From: Eledone cirrhosa
Taxonomy: Eukaryota; Mollusca; Cephalopoda; Octopoda; Eledonidae
DNA: 64,000 bases
Reading direction: 5' to 3'
Assembly (NCBI GenBank): GCA_964016885.1
Contig: OZ024744.1
Location: 117,410,912 to 117,474,911, forward strand
Part shown: piece after piece, positions 46,986-57,848 of the stretch
Position numbering within the stretch: position 1 is the stretch's first letter
Layout of the letters: each line of letters opens with the position of its first letter
Notes under the pieces: model-generated
Told to the model about the DNA's origin: nothing
Seen by the model: only the letters and a program-made list of their open reading frames with translations
Databases searched by the model: none
Translations under genes and position numbers: made by a program

Positions 46986-47500
46986 CTAGGTCTACCAAGC
47001 GTGCTGAAGGTTGAATAAATTGGTTTTCTGTGAGTAGAAGATCAAAGAAAGTTATAAAATGTTTTCTTATGTTCCTACATAAATAAATTTGTTTTAATCT
47101 TCCTTCTGGTAAATCAATTTCTATTCCATTTTAGAAATATTTACATTCGCTAATTATTAACATGGAACACTGAGTTTCGTTGAATCTTACAGTGTCTACA
47201 GGGTCTGTTAAACTTTACAGCTCTGGTCTTAGCAGGAGCACTGTTAAATTGCTCAGTGTTTTTATTAGTTTACACTATTGTGTTGAAATCCTCCAGTAGA
47301 TCTACAGAATTTTAGGGTCAATTAATTACTTTGTTGATGCAGGCAGATCTAACAATTTTGATTTCTAACCTTGTGATTGTATGGAGCAATACTTTAGGCA
47401 AGTGTTTACAATCCTAGTCTTGGGTAAATGAATGCCTTATGTGTGGAGTTTAGCAGATGGTAATTGCTTGTGTGTCTGTATGAATTGGTGTAAAAATACC
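46986..47500. other. Unique intron sequence
   Basis: No gene, RNA or repeat recognised in this AT-rich stretch. Confidence 0.5.
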
Positions 47501-47978
47501 TTAATCCTTTCAAAACCACATTGCTAATGAAATACACTCAATTTTAATTAATTAATGAAGAATTTTGGGTGATTTTCTAAAATTATTAATTATTTGATTA
47601 CTAACATAGTAACTTAATGTAAGGTTCTTATATAAAATTATGTTGGAAGATTTTAATTGAAATTGGAAGCTTTTATTAATGGATGGTTTTATTTCATAGA
47701 ACCAGGGCTGGTTTTGGCCAGGTGGGTAACTAAAGGGTTAAATAGGAACTCTTTATAATGGGTGGTTTTATTTCATAGAACCAGAGCTGGTTTTGGCTGG
47801 GTTGGTAACTAAAGGGTTAAATAGGAACTCTTTAAAATGGGTGGTTTTATTTGATAGAACCAGAGCTGGTTTTGGCTGGGTTGGTAACTAAAGGGTTAAA
47901 TAGGGACTGTTTAAAATGGGTAGTTTTATTTGATAGAACCAGGGCTGGTTTTGGCTGGGTTTGTAACTAAAGGGTTAA
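47501..47978 (+). mobile_element. TTAA MITE with four 79-bp units
   Basis: Bounded by TTAA at 47501-47504 and 47975-47978. The left terminus is atcctttcaaaacc and the right terminus gtaactaaaggg, imperfectly inverted. The leading ~190 bp is homologous to 1449-1600 and 54971-55130. It then has four tandem copies of the 79-bp unit, against about ten at 1594-2389, so copy number of the internal unit differs between loci. Confidence 0.72.
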
Positions 47979-48030
47979 ATGTTTTTGTGACCCAGTTTCT
48001 TATGAATACATAGACTATGGTGTTTCAATT

Positions 48031-48108
48031 ATCTTACATAACATTTACATTACTCCATATATATACTATTGTATTTTCAAGGTAAACACTTTATCTCACA
48101 TAATATCA
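48031..48108 (-). repeat. Solitary 72-bp array unit, inverted
   Basis: The reverse complement matches the LINE-target unit (gagataaagtgtttacc, gaaaatacaatagtatatat, gagtaatgtaaatgttatgt). It is more diverged than the units in the array and is ten kilobases from it, in opposite orientation. It shows the 72-bp sequence is dispersed as well as tandem. Confidence 0.8.
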
Positions 48109-48414
48109 AATCTGTGAGATTTTCATATTTATTTTGAGAACAATACTTTAACATCAGTATGAGTGGCTGGTTACAGCCAGTTTGAACAGAAAGAGGTGAG
48201 AGAATTCTGGATGGATATGGCCAGTTTAAATGCTAAAGGATTAATTTCGAAAATAACCAAGAATTTGGAAGAATTTAGTAAAATAACTTTTTTCATCATT
48301 AAGCTAATACTTGGAACTGAACAAAAGGTTCTTTCTTACATGAAAATATGTTGAAAGATTTAAATGTTGTTTACCTTGACATGTTGTTTACCTTGACATG
48401 TTGTTTACCTTGAC

Positions 48415-49485
48415 TTTGCTAAGGCTTTTAATTCTGTGCCACACAAGAGACTTATGGCAAAACTCTCTGCAATGGGTGTGAGGGATGATCTTTTCGACTG
48501 GTTGAAATCCTTCATTCTCAGCCGAAAGGAAGTAGTCACAGTTCTAGGACAGCATTCTTCACCATATGAGATGTCATCTGGTGTACCACAGGGATCTGTT
48601 CTTGGTCCTCTTTTGTTTGTGGCATATATTAATGACATAGATGCCAACTTACAGAATGCCACGGTACTAAAATATGTAGATGACATCAAGCTGTACCTTG
48701 AAATCAAAAGGACTGATCCTGAAATTTACAACTCTTTCCTACAATCAGACCTGGACACAATGCAGCAATGGATCACAGACTGGCAACTGAAGCTGGCTGT
48801 GGACAAGTGTACCACCATGCATTTTGGAAGGAAAAATCCAGCGTCCACATACTCCCTCCACAACACTGATATCAAGAAGTCCTCTTGTGAACGTGACCTG
48901 GGCATTACTGTCAGCAGCGATTTGCGTTGGACAAAGCATGTCTCCAAGATTGTCAAGAAGGCCGAGGGTATCTTGGCATCACTCAGCAAGACCTTTGTTA
49001 GCCGCTCTCCAGCCATCTATTTAAAGCTGTATACAGCTATGGTACGACTACACTTGGAATTCGCATCATCAGTCTGGAACCCCTATCTTGCTCGGAACAT
49101 TGACCTCCTGGAAACTGTTCAGAGACGTGCAACCAAGCGCATACCCTCCATCAGACACCTACCATACTCTGAACGCCTTGCTTCCCTGGGCATGGATTCA
49201 TTGAAGCTCCGACGTCTGGCAATGGACTTGGTGAATACCCACAAAGTTTTTAACCATCTCGCCAACTGCAACCCTGAGCACCTCTTTGATCTCCACGTGT
49301 CTAACACACGTGGACATGCCTACAAGATAAGAAAACAGCACAGCTCCCATGACTTTCGTAGACATTTTTTCACGCTCAGAGTTGCTGAAGCATGGAACAA
49401 ACTGCCTGCGTCAATTGTTAGCTGCCGAGACACTGCATCCTTTAAGACACTCATGCTTCCCGAAATACGCCAAAACTACACCTGA
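48415..49485 (+). pseudogene. CR1/L2/Jockey-like LINE, 3' fragment of reverse transcriptase ORF
   Basis: A clean frame of 357 codons covers the second half of a reverse transcriptase and the whole C-terminal region. It opens with DFAKAFNSVPHKRL (motif A region), then SSGVPQGSVLGPLLFVAYIN (motif B) and KYVDDIKLY (catalytic motif C; the usual second residue Ala is Val). The thumb-like segment ends VRLHLEFASSVWNPYL and the C-terminus RVAEAWNKLPASIV. These are typical of CR1/L2/Jockey group polyproteins. It is 5'-truncated, with three tandem copies of a 17-bp word (48364-48414) at the junction. No frameshift is visible, so the insertion is fairly young but non-functional. Confidence 0.88.
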
Positions 49486-49775
49486 TGTACCCCTTCCATA
49501 CACATGCACACATGTGTGTATCATGACTCGTGCACTGTTCATTTTACTGATGTTTGTGCATTGCCCTATGTACTGTACATGCACTTTTTTGATGAGTTGT
49601 GGTGCACCTGGGCACTGTACACAATATTTCATTATTGTTATTATTATTATATCATGACTCATACACTGTTCATTTTCCTGACATTTGTACATTGTTCTAT
49701 GTACTATACATGCACCTTTGATGAGTTGTAGTGCACCTGAGCACTGTACACAATAATTTCATTATTATTAAATTT
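49486..49775 (+). repeat. LINE 3' UTR, tandemly duplicated
   Basis: Two copies of a ~130-bp 3' UTR (tcatgactcgtgcactgttc at 49521; tcatgactcatacactgttc at 49652), each ending in a (tta)n microsatellite, follow the stop codon. Trinucleotide 3' tails are usual for CR1/L2-type LINEs. Confidence 0.8.
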
Positions 49776-50085
49776 AGACATGAACCCTTACCTGGTGTTG
49801 TTTCAGGTAAGTTGCTTTCCAAAAAAAACAAAAAAAAACTTTAAGGTAGGTAACTGAAGGGAGGTAACTCTTTAAAAACGGATGTAACTCAAAGTGAACT
49901 AAAACAAGTAGACTCAGTATTTTGGTGAATTAAACAGGTGAATATAATTGGATATATATGTATTTCATTATATAAATGAATATACATATAGGTGTGTTCT
50001 TTGTGTGTGTATATATATACATTTCGTTTTTGAATTTGTTTTGTAAGATTTCTTATCTGAAAACGTGTGTTGAAACAGATATTGT
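49776..50085. other. Unique intron sequence
   Basis: AT-rich with short A runs and TA/TG repeats near 49950-50030; no gene recognised. Confidence 0.5.
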
Positions 50086-50391
50086 TATACTTTGGGAGGG
50101 TCATGTTGCCAATAAAAACACATGCACCTGTTGGTTTTCACTTCATTTTGTTATAAATTTCTGGTTGGTTGGTTGGATAACTGGACACACGCACACAACA
50201 ACAAGATGGTGTAGGACAGAACAAAGGAGAGACACAAAATAAAACCCAGTCATAGAATGTGTGACAAAAGAACTTTGACAATATATAAACAACCTTCCGG
50301 TTATAGAACCAACCAGAAATTTATAATAAATTGAAGTGAAAACCAACAGATGCATGTGTTTTTATTGGCAACATGACCCTCCCAAAGTATA
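50086..50391. mobile_element. Foldback (inverted-repeat) element
   Basis: Arms of about 90 bp at 50086-50178 and 50299-50391 are reverse complements of each other with few differences (tatactttgggagggtcat and atgaccctcccaaagtata at the ends). The loop is about 120 bp. A further copy of one arm is at about 45185-45225. The right arm ends 61 bp before the Shroom exon at 50453. Confidence 0.8.
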
Positions 50392-50452
50392 TTAATATAT
50401 ATGTGTGTGTGTGTATATATGTATATAATAAATTTTTCTTGATATTTTTCAG

Positions 50453-50626
50453 ATTGCAAACAATTTAGAGGGATCCTGTCCAAACACCCAGGAGAAAAAT
50501 AAATATAAATCATTTCTTGAAGATCGTGAAATGGTCATAAAATTGTTACTAAAACTCTCCGTCCTTCTTGCACGGGCAGAAAACACTGTGCAGTGCTTAC
50601 CTGCAGGTGTTGAGGCAAGAAAAAAG
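50453..50626 (+). CDS. Shroom: Shroom-like protein, second ASD2 exon
   Basis: A 174-base exon (58 codons, phase 0 on both sides) lies between gatatttttcag and AAG/gtactt. The peptide contains FLEDREMVIKLLLKLSVLLA followed by RAENTV. This matches the conserved Shroom ASD2 helix that in other family members reads L-L-x-L-x-x-x-L-A-R-x-E-N, one of the most conserved parts of the domain and important for Rho-kinase binding. The exon ends EARKK, joining EIAIEKRD in the next exon. It sits in a narrow clean interval between a foldback element ending at 50391 and a Tigger-like element starting at 50702. Confidence 0.92.
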
Positions 50627-50701
50627 GTACTTTTTTTGTATCATATGTATGTATTTTTTTTGTATTATATGTATGTACATGTAAATATATATATATGTAT
50701 A

Positions 50702-51472
50702 TCGTATTTTTCGGAATATAGGACATGCTTTTTTTCTCTAAAAATTGACTCTCAAATCACTGTGTGTCTTAATAAGGCAAAGGTCAGGTTTTGGGTAATT
50801 CCCATAGTAATTTATAATTAAATTCCCAGGTAATTTATAATTAAAAACTAAGAAATATTTGGACTTTTGTTTAAATTTTCGAAAGTATACTTTCTTGTTT
50901 GGGATCAATTTTGTACACATATAGCTGAGAATAATGTAAGGAGGGTAAAGAACTTAAACAGTGAAATAGCTGTCATACCTGGAGGAGTTCTCAAATACAA
51001 CCCCTTGGTGGTTCATTAAACAAGCCTTTTATGGCACATATAACAGAAGAATGGGATAATTGGATGAAGGACTGGCAACATGAATTGACACCAACAGGAT
51101 GTTTGAAGAGGCCTACATTTTCCCAGGTAACCCAGTGGGTGAAAAACTTATGGGATGCTGTGAAAACTGAGACAGTTATAAAAGCTTTAAAACAATGTGG
51201 CATCAGCAACGACCTAGATGGCACAGAAGATGATTTTCTGTATAATGATAGTGACACAAATGACTCTGAGAACAGAGATGACCCTGATGAATGTGAGGAA
51301 GATGATGAATTTCAGGAACTAGACGAGGGTGACAGGAAATGCGGATGACAGTAGACATGATTTTATAAGATTTGAAAGTGATTAAAATTTTAATAGTGTT
51401 AATTTCCCTTAATTTTATTTTTCCTGAATATTCATGTTAAATTTAGAGCGTCTTATATTCCGAAAAATTCAG
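50702..51472 (+). mobile_element. pogo/Tigger-like DNA transposon, internally deleted
   Basis: Terminal inverted repeats share attttttcggaatata-type sequence: left end tcgtatttttcggaatatag, right end tcttatattccgaaaaattc plus ag. TA dinucleotides at 50700-50701 and 51473-51474 are the expected target duplication of Tc1/mariner-pogo elements. Only the 3' part of the transposase remains. The element is in Shroom's third intron, in the same orientation as the gene. Confidence 0.82.
50948..51348 (+). pseudogene. Tigger-like transposase C-terminal remnant
   Basis: The first frame gives IAVIPGGVLKYNPL, the conserved end of the DDE_1 catalytic core just before its last acidic region. A one-base shift near 51005 moves to the frame SLNKPFMAHITEEWDNWM, continuing to KALKQCGISNDLDGTEDD and a very acidic tail ending at TGA 51346-51348. 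In intact pogo/Tigger transposases these blocks are contiguous (PGG..., NKPF, W..WM, CGISN.LDG). The upstream helix-turn-helix and most of the DDE domain are deleted, so it is inactive. The 105-residue frame starting at 51031 is a part of this and not an independent gene. Confidence 0.85.
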
Positions 51473-51483
51473 TATATAAATAA

Positions 51484-51672
51484 TATTTGTTTCTACTTTA
51501 GGCACAAGGCCAGCAAATACCCAGTTCATTACTGGTACTTTATTTTATCGACCCCGTAAGGATGAAAGGCAAAGTCAACCTCGGAGGGATTTGAACTCAG
51601 ATCGTAAAGGGACGTAACTATGCTGGAAAACATGGCGTCCGACCCTCTACCGATACTGCCAATCCACCGCCT
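51484..51672 (-). mobile_element. tRNA-derived SINE (OK/OR-like)
   Basis: A second minus-strand copy of the SINE at 39198-39385, with the same landmarks (tgtttctactttaggcacaa, tttatcgaccccgtaaggat, ccgatactgccaatccaccg). Flanks are AT-rich microsatellites, so a target-site duplication cannot be read clearly. Confidence 0.85.
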
Positions 51673-51820
51673 TATATATATATATATAATATTATCAGTA
51701 TATATATAATATTATCAGGATTGAACCAGTTTTAAGCTAGTTAGACCATTACTCAACAGAGTACTCGATACTTGAGATAGTAGAGCATAACTATATTAAA
51801 AAGAGTCAGGGCCCAACGGC

Positions 51821-53427
51821 TGTGACACCTACATGTTGTGACACCTACATGACCACTTTACAGTGTGTACTGGCTACTTTTTCTTGTGACACCTACATGA
51901 CCACTTTACAGAGTGGACTGGGTGCTTTTTGTTGTGACACCTATATGACCACTTTACAGTGTGTACTGGGTGTTTTTGTTGTGATACCTACATGACCACT
52001 TTACAGAGTGTACTGGGTAATTTTTCTCATGACGCCTACATGACCACTTTACAGTGTCAACTGGGTACTTTTTGTTGTTAAACCTACATGACCACTTTAC
52101 AGTGTGTCCTGGGTACTTTTTGTCATGACAACTACATGACCGCTTTACATTGTGTACTGGGTACTTTTTTGTCATGACACCTACATGACCGCTTTACAGT
52201 GTGTACTGGGTACCTTTTGTTATGACACCTAAATGACCACTTTACAGTGTAGACTGGGTATTTTTGTCATGACTCCTACATGACCACTTTACAGTGTGGA
52301 CTGGGTACTTTTTGTTGTGACACCTACATGACCACTTTACAGTGTGTACTGGGTACTTTTTGTCATGACACCTACATGATCACTTTACAGTGTATACTGG
52401 TTACTTTTTGTCATGACACCTACATGCCCACTTTACAGTGTGTACTGGGTACTTTTGATGTGACACCTACACTTTACAGTGTGGGCTGGGTACTTTCTGT
52501 TGTGACTACTTTACAGTGTATATTGGGTACCTTTGATGTGACACCTAGACAACCACTTTACAGTGTGGACTAGGTACTTTTTGTTGTGACACCTATATGA
52601 CCACTTTACAGTGTGGACTGGGTACTTTTTGTCATTCACCTACATGGCCACTTTACTGTGTATACTGTGTACTTTTGATGTGACACCTACACAACCACTT
52701 TACAGTGTAGACTAGGTATTTTTGTCATGAGACCTACATGACCACTTTACAGTGTATACTGGGTACTTTTTGTTGTGACACCTACATGCCCACTTTACAG
52801 TGTGTAATGGGTACTTTTGATGTGACACCTACATGACCACTTTACAGTGTGGACTGGGTACTTTTGATGTGACACCTACACTTTACAGTGTGGGTTGGGT
52901 ACTTTCTGTTGTAACACCTACACAACCACTTTCCAGTGTGGACTGGGTACTTTTTGTTGTGACACCTACATGACCACTTTACAGAGTGTACTGGGTACTT
53001 TTTGTCATGACACTTACATGACCACTTTACAGTGTGTACTGGGTACATTTTGTCATGACAACTACATGACCACTTTACAGTGTGTAGTGGGTGCTTTTTG
53101 TTGTGACTCCTACATGACCACTTTACAGTGTGTACTGGGTACCTTTTGTTATGACACCTACATGACTACTTTACAGTGTGTACTGGGTACTTTTTGTTGT
53201 GACACCTACATGACCCCTTTATAGTGTGTACTGGGTACTTTTTGTTGTGATACCTACATGACCACTTTACAGTGTGTACTTGGTACTTTTTGTTGTGACA
53301 CCTACTTGACCACTTTACAGTGTGTACTGGGTACTTTTTGTTGTGACACCTACATGACCCCTTTATAGTGTGTACTGGGTACTGGGTACTTTTTGTTGTG
53401 ACACCTACATGACTACTTTACAGTGTA
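51821..53427. repeat. ~48-bp minisatellite, about 33 copies
   Basis: The unit is gtgacacctacatgaccact, ttacagtgtgtactgggtac, tttttgtt, with many substitutions and small indels (tcatgac, gatgtgac and shortened units), so it is older or less homogenised than the 29-bp and 34-bp arrays. Short open frames on both strands follow the repeat and are not genes. Confidence 0.92.
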
Positions 53428-53595
53428 TGGGTGGTGTGCAATTGCCCTAAATTGAACGTAAACAAATCTACACCCAAACAAGTAAAAGTCTGTGAATGGA
53501 TATGTGTGTGTGTGTGTGTGGAAATGATTAAGATTTTTAAAGCCTTTAAATGAAATTATATATGTGTATATATATATAAAAAAAAAAAAAAAAAA
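53428..53595. other. Spacer with TG, TA and poly-A tracts
   Basis: Contains (tg)n near 53504-53520, TA near 53560 and a poly-A run at 53577-53595 immediately before the LINE fragment. Confidence 0.6.
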
Positions 53596-54438
53596 GAGGA
53601 CAAAACCCTGATTCCGTCAGGGAAATGGCCATGTTCGATATGCAGAAAAGGAACTGGCATAAATTCTATAAAATGCACACAATGTAGGTCCTGGGTACAC
53701 AAGAGATGTAGCGGGATAGCAGGCAAACTAACAGGTAGGGAGAAATATGTATGCAGTAGATGTACAGGGAAATTAGACAGTAGAAGTCGCACTGATAGAC
53801 ACATTTTTCAAAGGCGAGAGGGCGCTATAGAAGTGGTGGATAGCTTCCGGTACCTAGGAGATCAGATTAGCATGGGAGGAGGGTGTTCCGAGGCCATAGT
53901 ATCTAGAATAAGGACGGGTTGGAAGAAGTTTAGGGAGCTGCTTCCTCTGTTAACGAAGAAGGGTTTCTCCCTGCGTACGAAAGGCCGGTTGTATGATGCC
54001 TGTGTGAGGAGCGCGATGCTGCATGGTAGTGAGACATGGGCAGCTACCGCAGAAGATATGCGACGGCTGGAGAGAAATGAGGCAAGCATGCTCCGTTGGA
54101 TGTGCAGTGTAAATGTGCGTGAACGACCCAGCATAAATGTGTTGAGAGAGAAACTGTGTCTGAGAGGGATAGAATGTAGTGTACGGGAGAGGAGACTGAG
54201 GTGGTATGGACATGTGATGCGCATGGAGGATGACCGATGGGTGAAGAAGTGCCAGGAAATGCCAGTTGAAGGAAGATGTGGTAGAGGTAGACCACGAAAA
54301 ACATGGGCGGAGGTGGTGAGAACAGACCTCAGATCATTGTAGCTCACGGTGGAGATGACGAGGGACCGTGACGAGTGGAGAGATGCTGTGCTGAATAAGA
54401 CCCGTCCCACCCTTGCAAGCAGGGAAAAGCGGACGTAA
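53596..54438 (+). pseudogene. LINE ORF2 3' fragment with zinc finger and C-terminal domain
   Basis: A single frame begins after the poly-A run. It encodes a zinc-binding motif (CSICRKGTG, KCTQCRSWVHKRCSG, YVCSRC), then DSFRYLGDQI, MLHGSETWAA, RRLRWYGHVMRM and GRGRPRKTWAEVV. In the LINE family I recall, this zinc finger lies between the reverse transcriptase and the C-terminal segment, so only the 3' part of the element is here. A TAG at 54340-54342 looks premature: the frame continues 31 codons to TAA at 54436-54438, ending in [11 protein letters not shown], which lies in the conserved 3' tail. Non-functional through truncation. Confidence 0.85.
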
Positions 54439-54461
54439 AATGATGATGATGATGATGATGA

Positions 54462-54465
<4 letters not shown>
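54439..54465 (+). repeat. LINE 3' tail (atg)n
   Basis: After the stop codon the element ends in aatgatgatg repeated to 54465, where a TA tract begins. The tail from gtcccacccttgcaagcagg onward is the region shared with the SINE at 44606-44930. Confidence 0.85.
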
Positions 54466-54515
<50 letters not shown>

Positions 54516-54537
54516 CTCTATATATATATTTCTATAT

Positions 54538-54592
<55 letters not shown>
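54466..54592. repeat. (TA)n microsatellite
   Basis: TA dinucleotide with tatttctctata interruptions; the Tyr/Ile frames here are artefacts. Confidence 0.95.
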
Positions 54593-54596
<4 letters not shown>

Positions 54597-54970
54597 CAAG
54601 AAACAAAGTGAGCTGTGTGGTTACTGTAAAGAAAGTTTAGGGTGGTAATATGGACGAAACAGGGTAAGAAATCCTTCATCAGCTGTAAACCGTAGATCAT
54701 AGATGTTTTGGCGCTCAATACAGGACATCAAAAACAATCAGTGGCGTGCCCATATATACACAGCTATATGTATACATGAAATATGGTATTAAAAATGTGA
54801 TAGACATTAAACCACACATCTGTTGTAGACTAAGGAACTATACTGTCAATTACATGTAGATGATATCTGTTGTAGTCCAATCAACTCCATAGTCCACCGT
54901 ACCAAGATGACCATATATAAATATCTGTGACTGTTGTCCCTCCTGTCGTGTCATATGACAATCTTTAATC
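54593..54970. other. Unique intron sequence
   Basis: No gene or recognised repeat in this stretch. Confidence 0.5.
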
Positions 54971-55160
54971 TTAACCCTTTCAGGATCATATTTCTAATGA
55001 AATACACTCTATTTTAATTAATGAAGTATTTTGAGCGATTTATTAAAATTATTAATTATTTCATTACTAAGATAGTAAGCTTATTATATAAAATTATGTT
55101 GGAAGGTTTTAATTTAAATAGGAACTCTTTAAAATAAGTGGTTTTATTTCATTTACCTAG
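54971..55160 (+). mobile_element. TTAA MITE, 3'-truncated
   Basis: Begins TTAACCCTTTCAGGATCATA and follows the same unique leader as the copies at 1449 and 47501, then part of one 79-bp unit (aataggaactctttaaaata, gtggttttatttcat). It lacks the right terminus. It shows the element before expansion of the 79-bp unit, or a deleted copy. Confidence 0.7.
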
Positions 55161-55189
55161 GGTGACTTGAAGCAGTTTGATATCAGAAC

Positions 55190-55253
55190 TAAACTACTAC
55201 CACTACCACTACTACTACCACCACCCCTACTACTGCCACTACCACTACTACTG

Positions 55254-55286
<33 letters not shown>

Positions 55287-55290
55287 GTAA
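55190..55290. repeat. Trinucleotide (CTA/CCA)n microsatellite
   Basis: About 100 bp of ctacca, ctactg and cta repeats within the last Shroom intron. Confidence 0.9.
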
Positions 55291-55533
55291 TTCATCCAGT
55301 CCTTTGTGACAATCCAACATTAACTTCCTTGGTTCTTCACCAGATAATTCTGTATCTTCTTCAGTGACACTTTTTAATGTGTTGAGAGGTCTTCTGCATT
55401 TGTATTTCACACTAGTGGGGTCTCTAGGGACATCTGACATTTGTGAGGTCTCATTGTATAAGTTTTGTAGAAAACATGACATCAAGGTATCAAATGGGTT
55501 AAATTCTAAATATGTTCTTTTGATTCATTTCAG

Positions 55534-55800
55534 GAAATTGCTATTGAGAAACGTGACAAACTTAGTCGGCAGCACGAGGAAGCCAAACAACTCAAGTCAG
55601 ACATAGATCGTCGACAAGAACAAATCTCGAACATCTTGAAACAATATCTGTCTAACGAGGATTTAAATGATTACCATTATTACATATCAATGAAATCCCG
55701 TCTGATTATAGAACTACAAGAGTTGGAAGACAAAATCTTCCTTGGTCAAGAACAGCTATCTGCTTTGAAGCGTAGTATTCCAACTTCTTACCCATCATAA
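55534..55800 (+). CDS. Shroom: Shroom-like protein, terminal ASD2 exon with stop
   Basis: The acceptor is ttttgattcatttcag. The frame runs 88 codons to TAA at 55798-55800. The peptide has EKRDKLSRQHEEAKQLKSDI, then DRRQEQISNIL, YLSNEDLNDYHYYISMKSRL and ELEDKIFLGQEQL, and ends SIPTSYPS. This is the C-terminal part of Shroom ASD2: the Q-H-E-(D/E)-A-K-x-L-K heptad helix, D-R-R, Y-L-S, D-Y, and L-E-D-K-I-x-L-G-(E/Q)-E-Q-L are all family hallmarks. Charged heptads suit the coiled-coil. Length from the ASD2 start to the end (about 180 residues) is normal for the domain. Confidence 0.95.
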   Translation, partial: EIAIEKRDKLSRQHEEAKQLKSDIDRRQEQISNILKQYLSNEDLNDYHYYISMKSRLIIELQELEDKIFLGQEQLSALKRSIPTSYPS

Positions 55801-56197
55801 CCCTTCCTAACATCATCAAACACTGATTATAATACTACTACTACTTCTACTACTACAAATACTACTACTATTACTACTATTACATACATACGTCTTTCAT
55901 AGAAAAAACTTTTTTTCTTTTGTTTTCTCAAAACAAACACTTTTATTGCCCGAAACTTATTCCTACTTCAAGAGGAATGGATTTTCTTTCATGTATTTTT
56001 TTTTTTTTTACTTTTTCCCCCCACCCTCACACTTCCTATAGCAACCTGAAAATTCCTTTAAAATCCCTGAAAATCTTTGAAAATTCCTGAAAGTGATCTC
56101 CTGTCTTTTGTTTTGTGATTTTTTATTTTTATTTTTACCACAAACCAACCTACCCAACATTTTATTTATTTTATTTTAATCTTTCGTGGCTTATATA

Positions 56198-56246
<49 letters not shown>

Positions 56247-56652
56247 CCAACAACAATAACAAAACAGTGGAACGTCTGTGAATGCGAAGTGAAAGGTGGT
56301 TTTGGAAGAAAAGAAACAAATTTCTTCATTTCAACCATATTTTTCTTTCTAAATGTAATTTATGTATGATTCTGTCTTTATTTATAAATTTTTATGTGAC
56401 TTTATAACTTGTTGTACATGTGACATATTATTTGCATATTTTCTCCTAGCCCTACCCCCTCCACTCTTACCCCCACCCCCTCATGCACTTCGACTTATAT
56501 TTTTTATTAAATTTTTAAATCCGTTATGGCAGTGTGCAGAGGTGGAATTTCATTTTGTAAGTTTTTTTTTTAATTTCTTTCTATCTTTCTAGAGACCTGT
56601 CTGCTTTACAACTATATGTATTGATTATGTATTAATTATCTCTTATGTATTC

Positions 56653-57105
56653 TTGAGTTTTATATCGAGTAATAATAATATTTGATTCATTTCCAAGCAA
56701 ACAGCCTCATTACGCTGTGTTTTAGATGACCATTGTCATCTTGTTGTTCTAGCAGTGGCACAGAGAAACAACTGATAATATTGTTTCTGAGTTATTACCC
56801 TTTGTCAAGATTGTGTATATCTCTCCTGTCACTCACTAGAACTCTTGAGAATATATTGTATTCTCTAAATCATACAGCGGCTGATTAGCCTCATTTGCAT
56901 AACGAGTTATCTTATGGCTGGTTTTGCCGAAAATTAAAAACCAAATTAGTTTTGCCCTAACAGAGCAGTTATATAATTGCATTCGTGAGTTTTATATCAA
57001 ACAACAGGATGATAATGGTCATCTAAAACACAGTATAATGAGGCTGTTTGCTTGGAAACAAATTGAATATTATTATTATTTGATATAAAATTCACGAATG
57101 CATTT
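56653..57105. mobile_element. Inverted-repeat (MITE-like) element in 3' UTR region
   Basis: 56653-56750 and 57000-57090 are reverse complements with a few differences (ccaagcaaacagcctcatta, tgtgttttagatgaccatt). A second, nested inverted repeat joins 56979-57004 (gcattcgtgagttttatatc) and 57080-57105 (gatataaaattcacgaatgc). It looks like a foldback or MITE element, perhaps one copy inserted or inverted within another. Confidence 0.7.
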
Positions 57106-57545
57106 ATGTATAATTTTGTTTTTAATTATGCATTAATTATTATACTTTAATTTATGGGATTAGCTTTGTAAAATATTTATATAATTCATAGTATTAGCAA
57201 CACATCCTCCTAAAGACATTAACTTAATATTTCTATTTTTTATATATATAATATAATGTATATCTCATGATTTGAGACATAGTTAATTAAATAGGTGATT
57301 AACAAAATGAAACAAGTTGTAATAAGAACATTTTTTTTTTTTTTTTCGAAATTAAATATAGAAATTTTTTTTTTCTAAGTAAAATAAAAAATGGAATATT
57401 TTTCAACAAAAATCTACATGTCAGATTTAAATAACTTAAAATTTCATTCAATTCAATTGGAATATTTTTGTGATGGTTTTGGAACAGTTTCTTTCAGAAA
57501 ATTCTCTTTTGTCTGACAGAAATAACAATATAAATACACACACAT

Positions 57546-57594
<49 letters not shown>

Positions 57595-57848
57595 GATTGA
57601 AATGAAAAACTACATAAAAAAGGTTTATCTCAGAATTAACAGTGCCAGCTAATTGTGGATCCTTCTGTTTTTTTGTTTATTTTTTTTTCATTCCATCAGA
57701 GGATCAGGTAAATTGTTGGTGGTGAAGAATATGATGGTGTGTGTCAGCCTATCCCAGAGGCTTACAAACAAATCATCTGGAATCAAATAACAAAATACTC
57801 AGAGTAGAGATCTGTTGCTTAATAATAACAATTATTATTATGATTAAG

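Noticed and set aside
45886..46998. 370-codon minus-strand frame
   Set aside because: A 48-bp unit divisible by three gives a 16-residue period (FITIFLMKDTVYVINP); a repeat by-product.
51031..51348. Independent 105-residue acidic protein gene
   Set aside because: It is the C-terminal tail of a Tigger-like transposase inside terminal inverted repeats with TA duplication.
53862..54410. 182-codon minus-strand frame
   Set aside because: Antisense of the zinc-finger LINE C-terminal region, whose sense frame has clear motifs.
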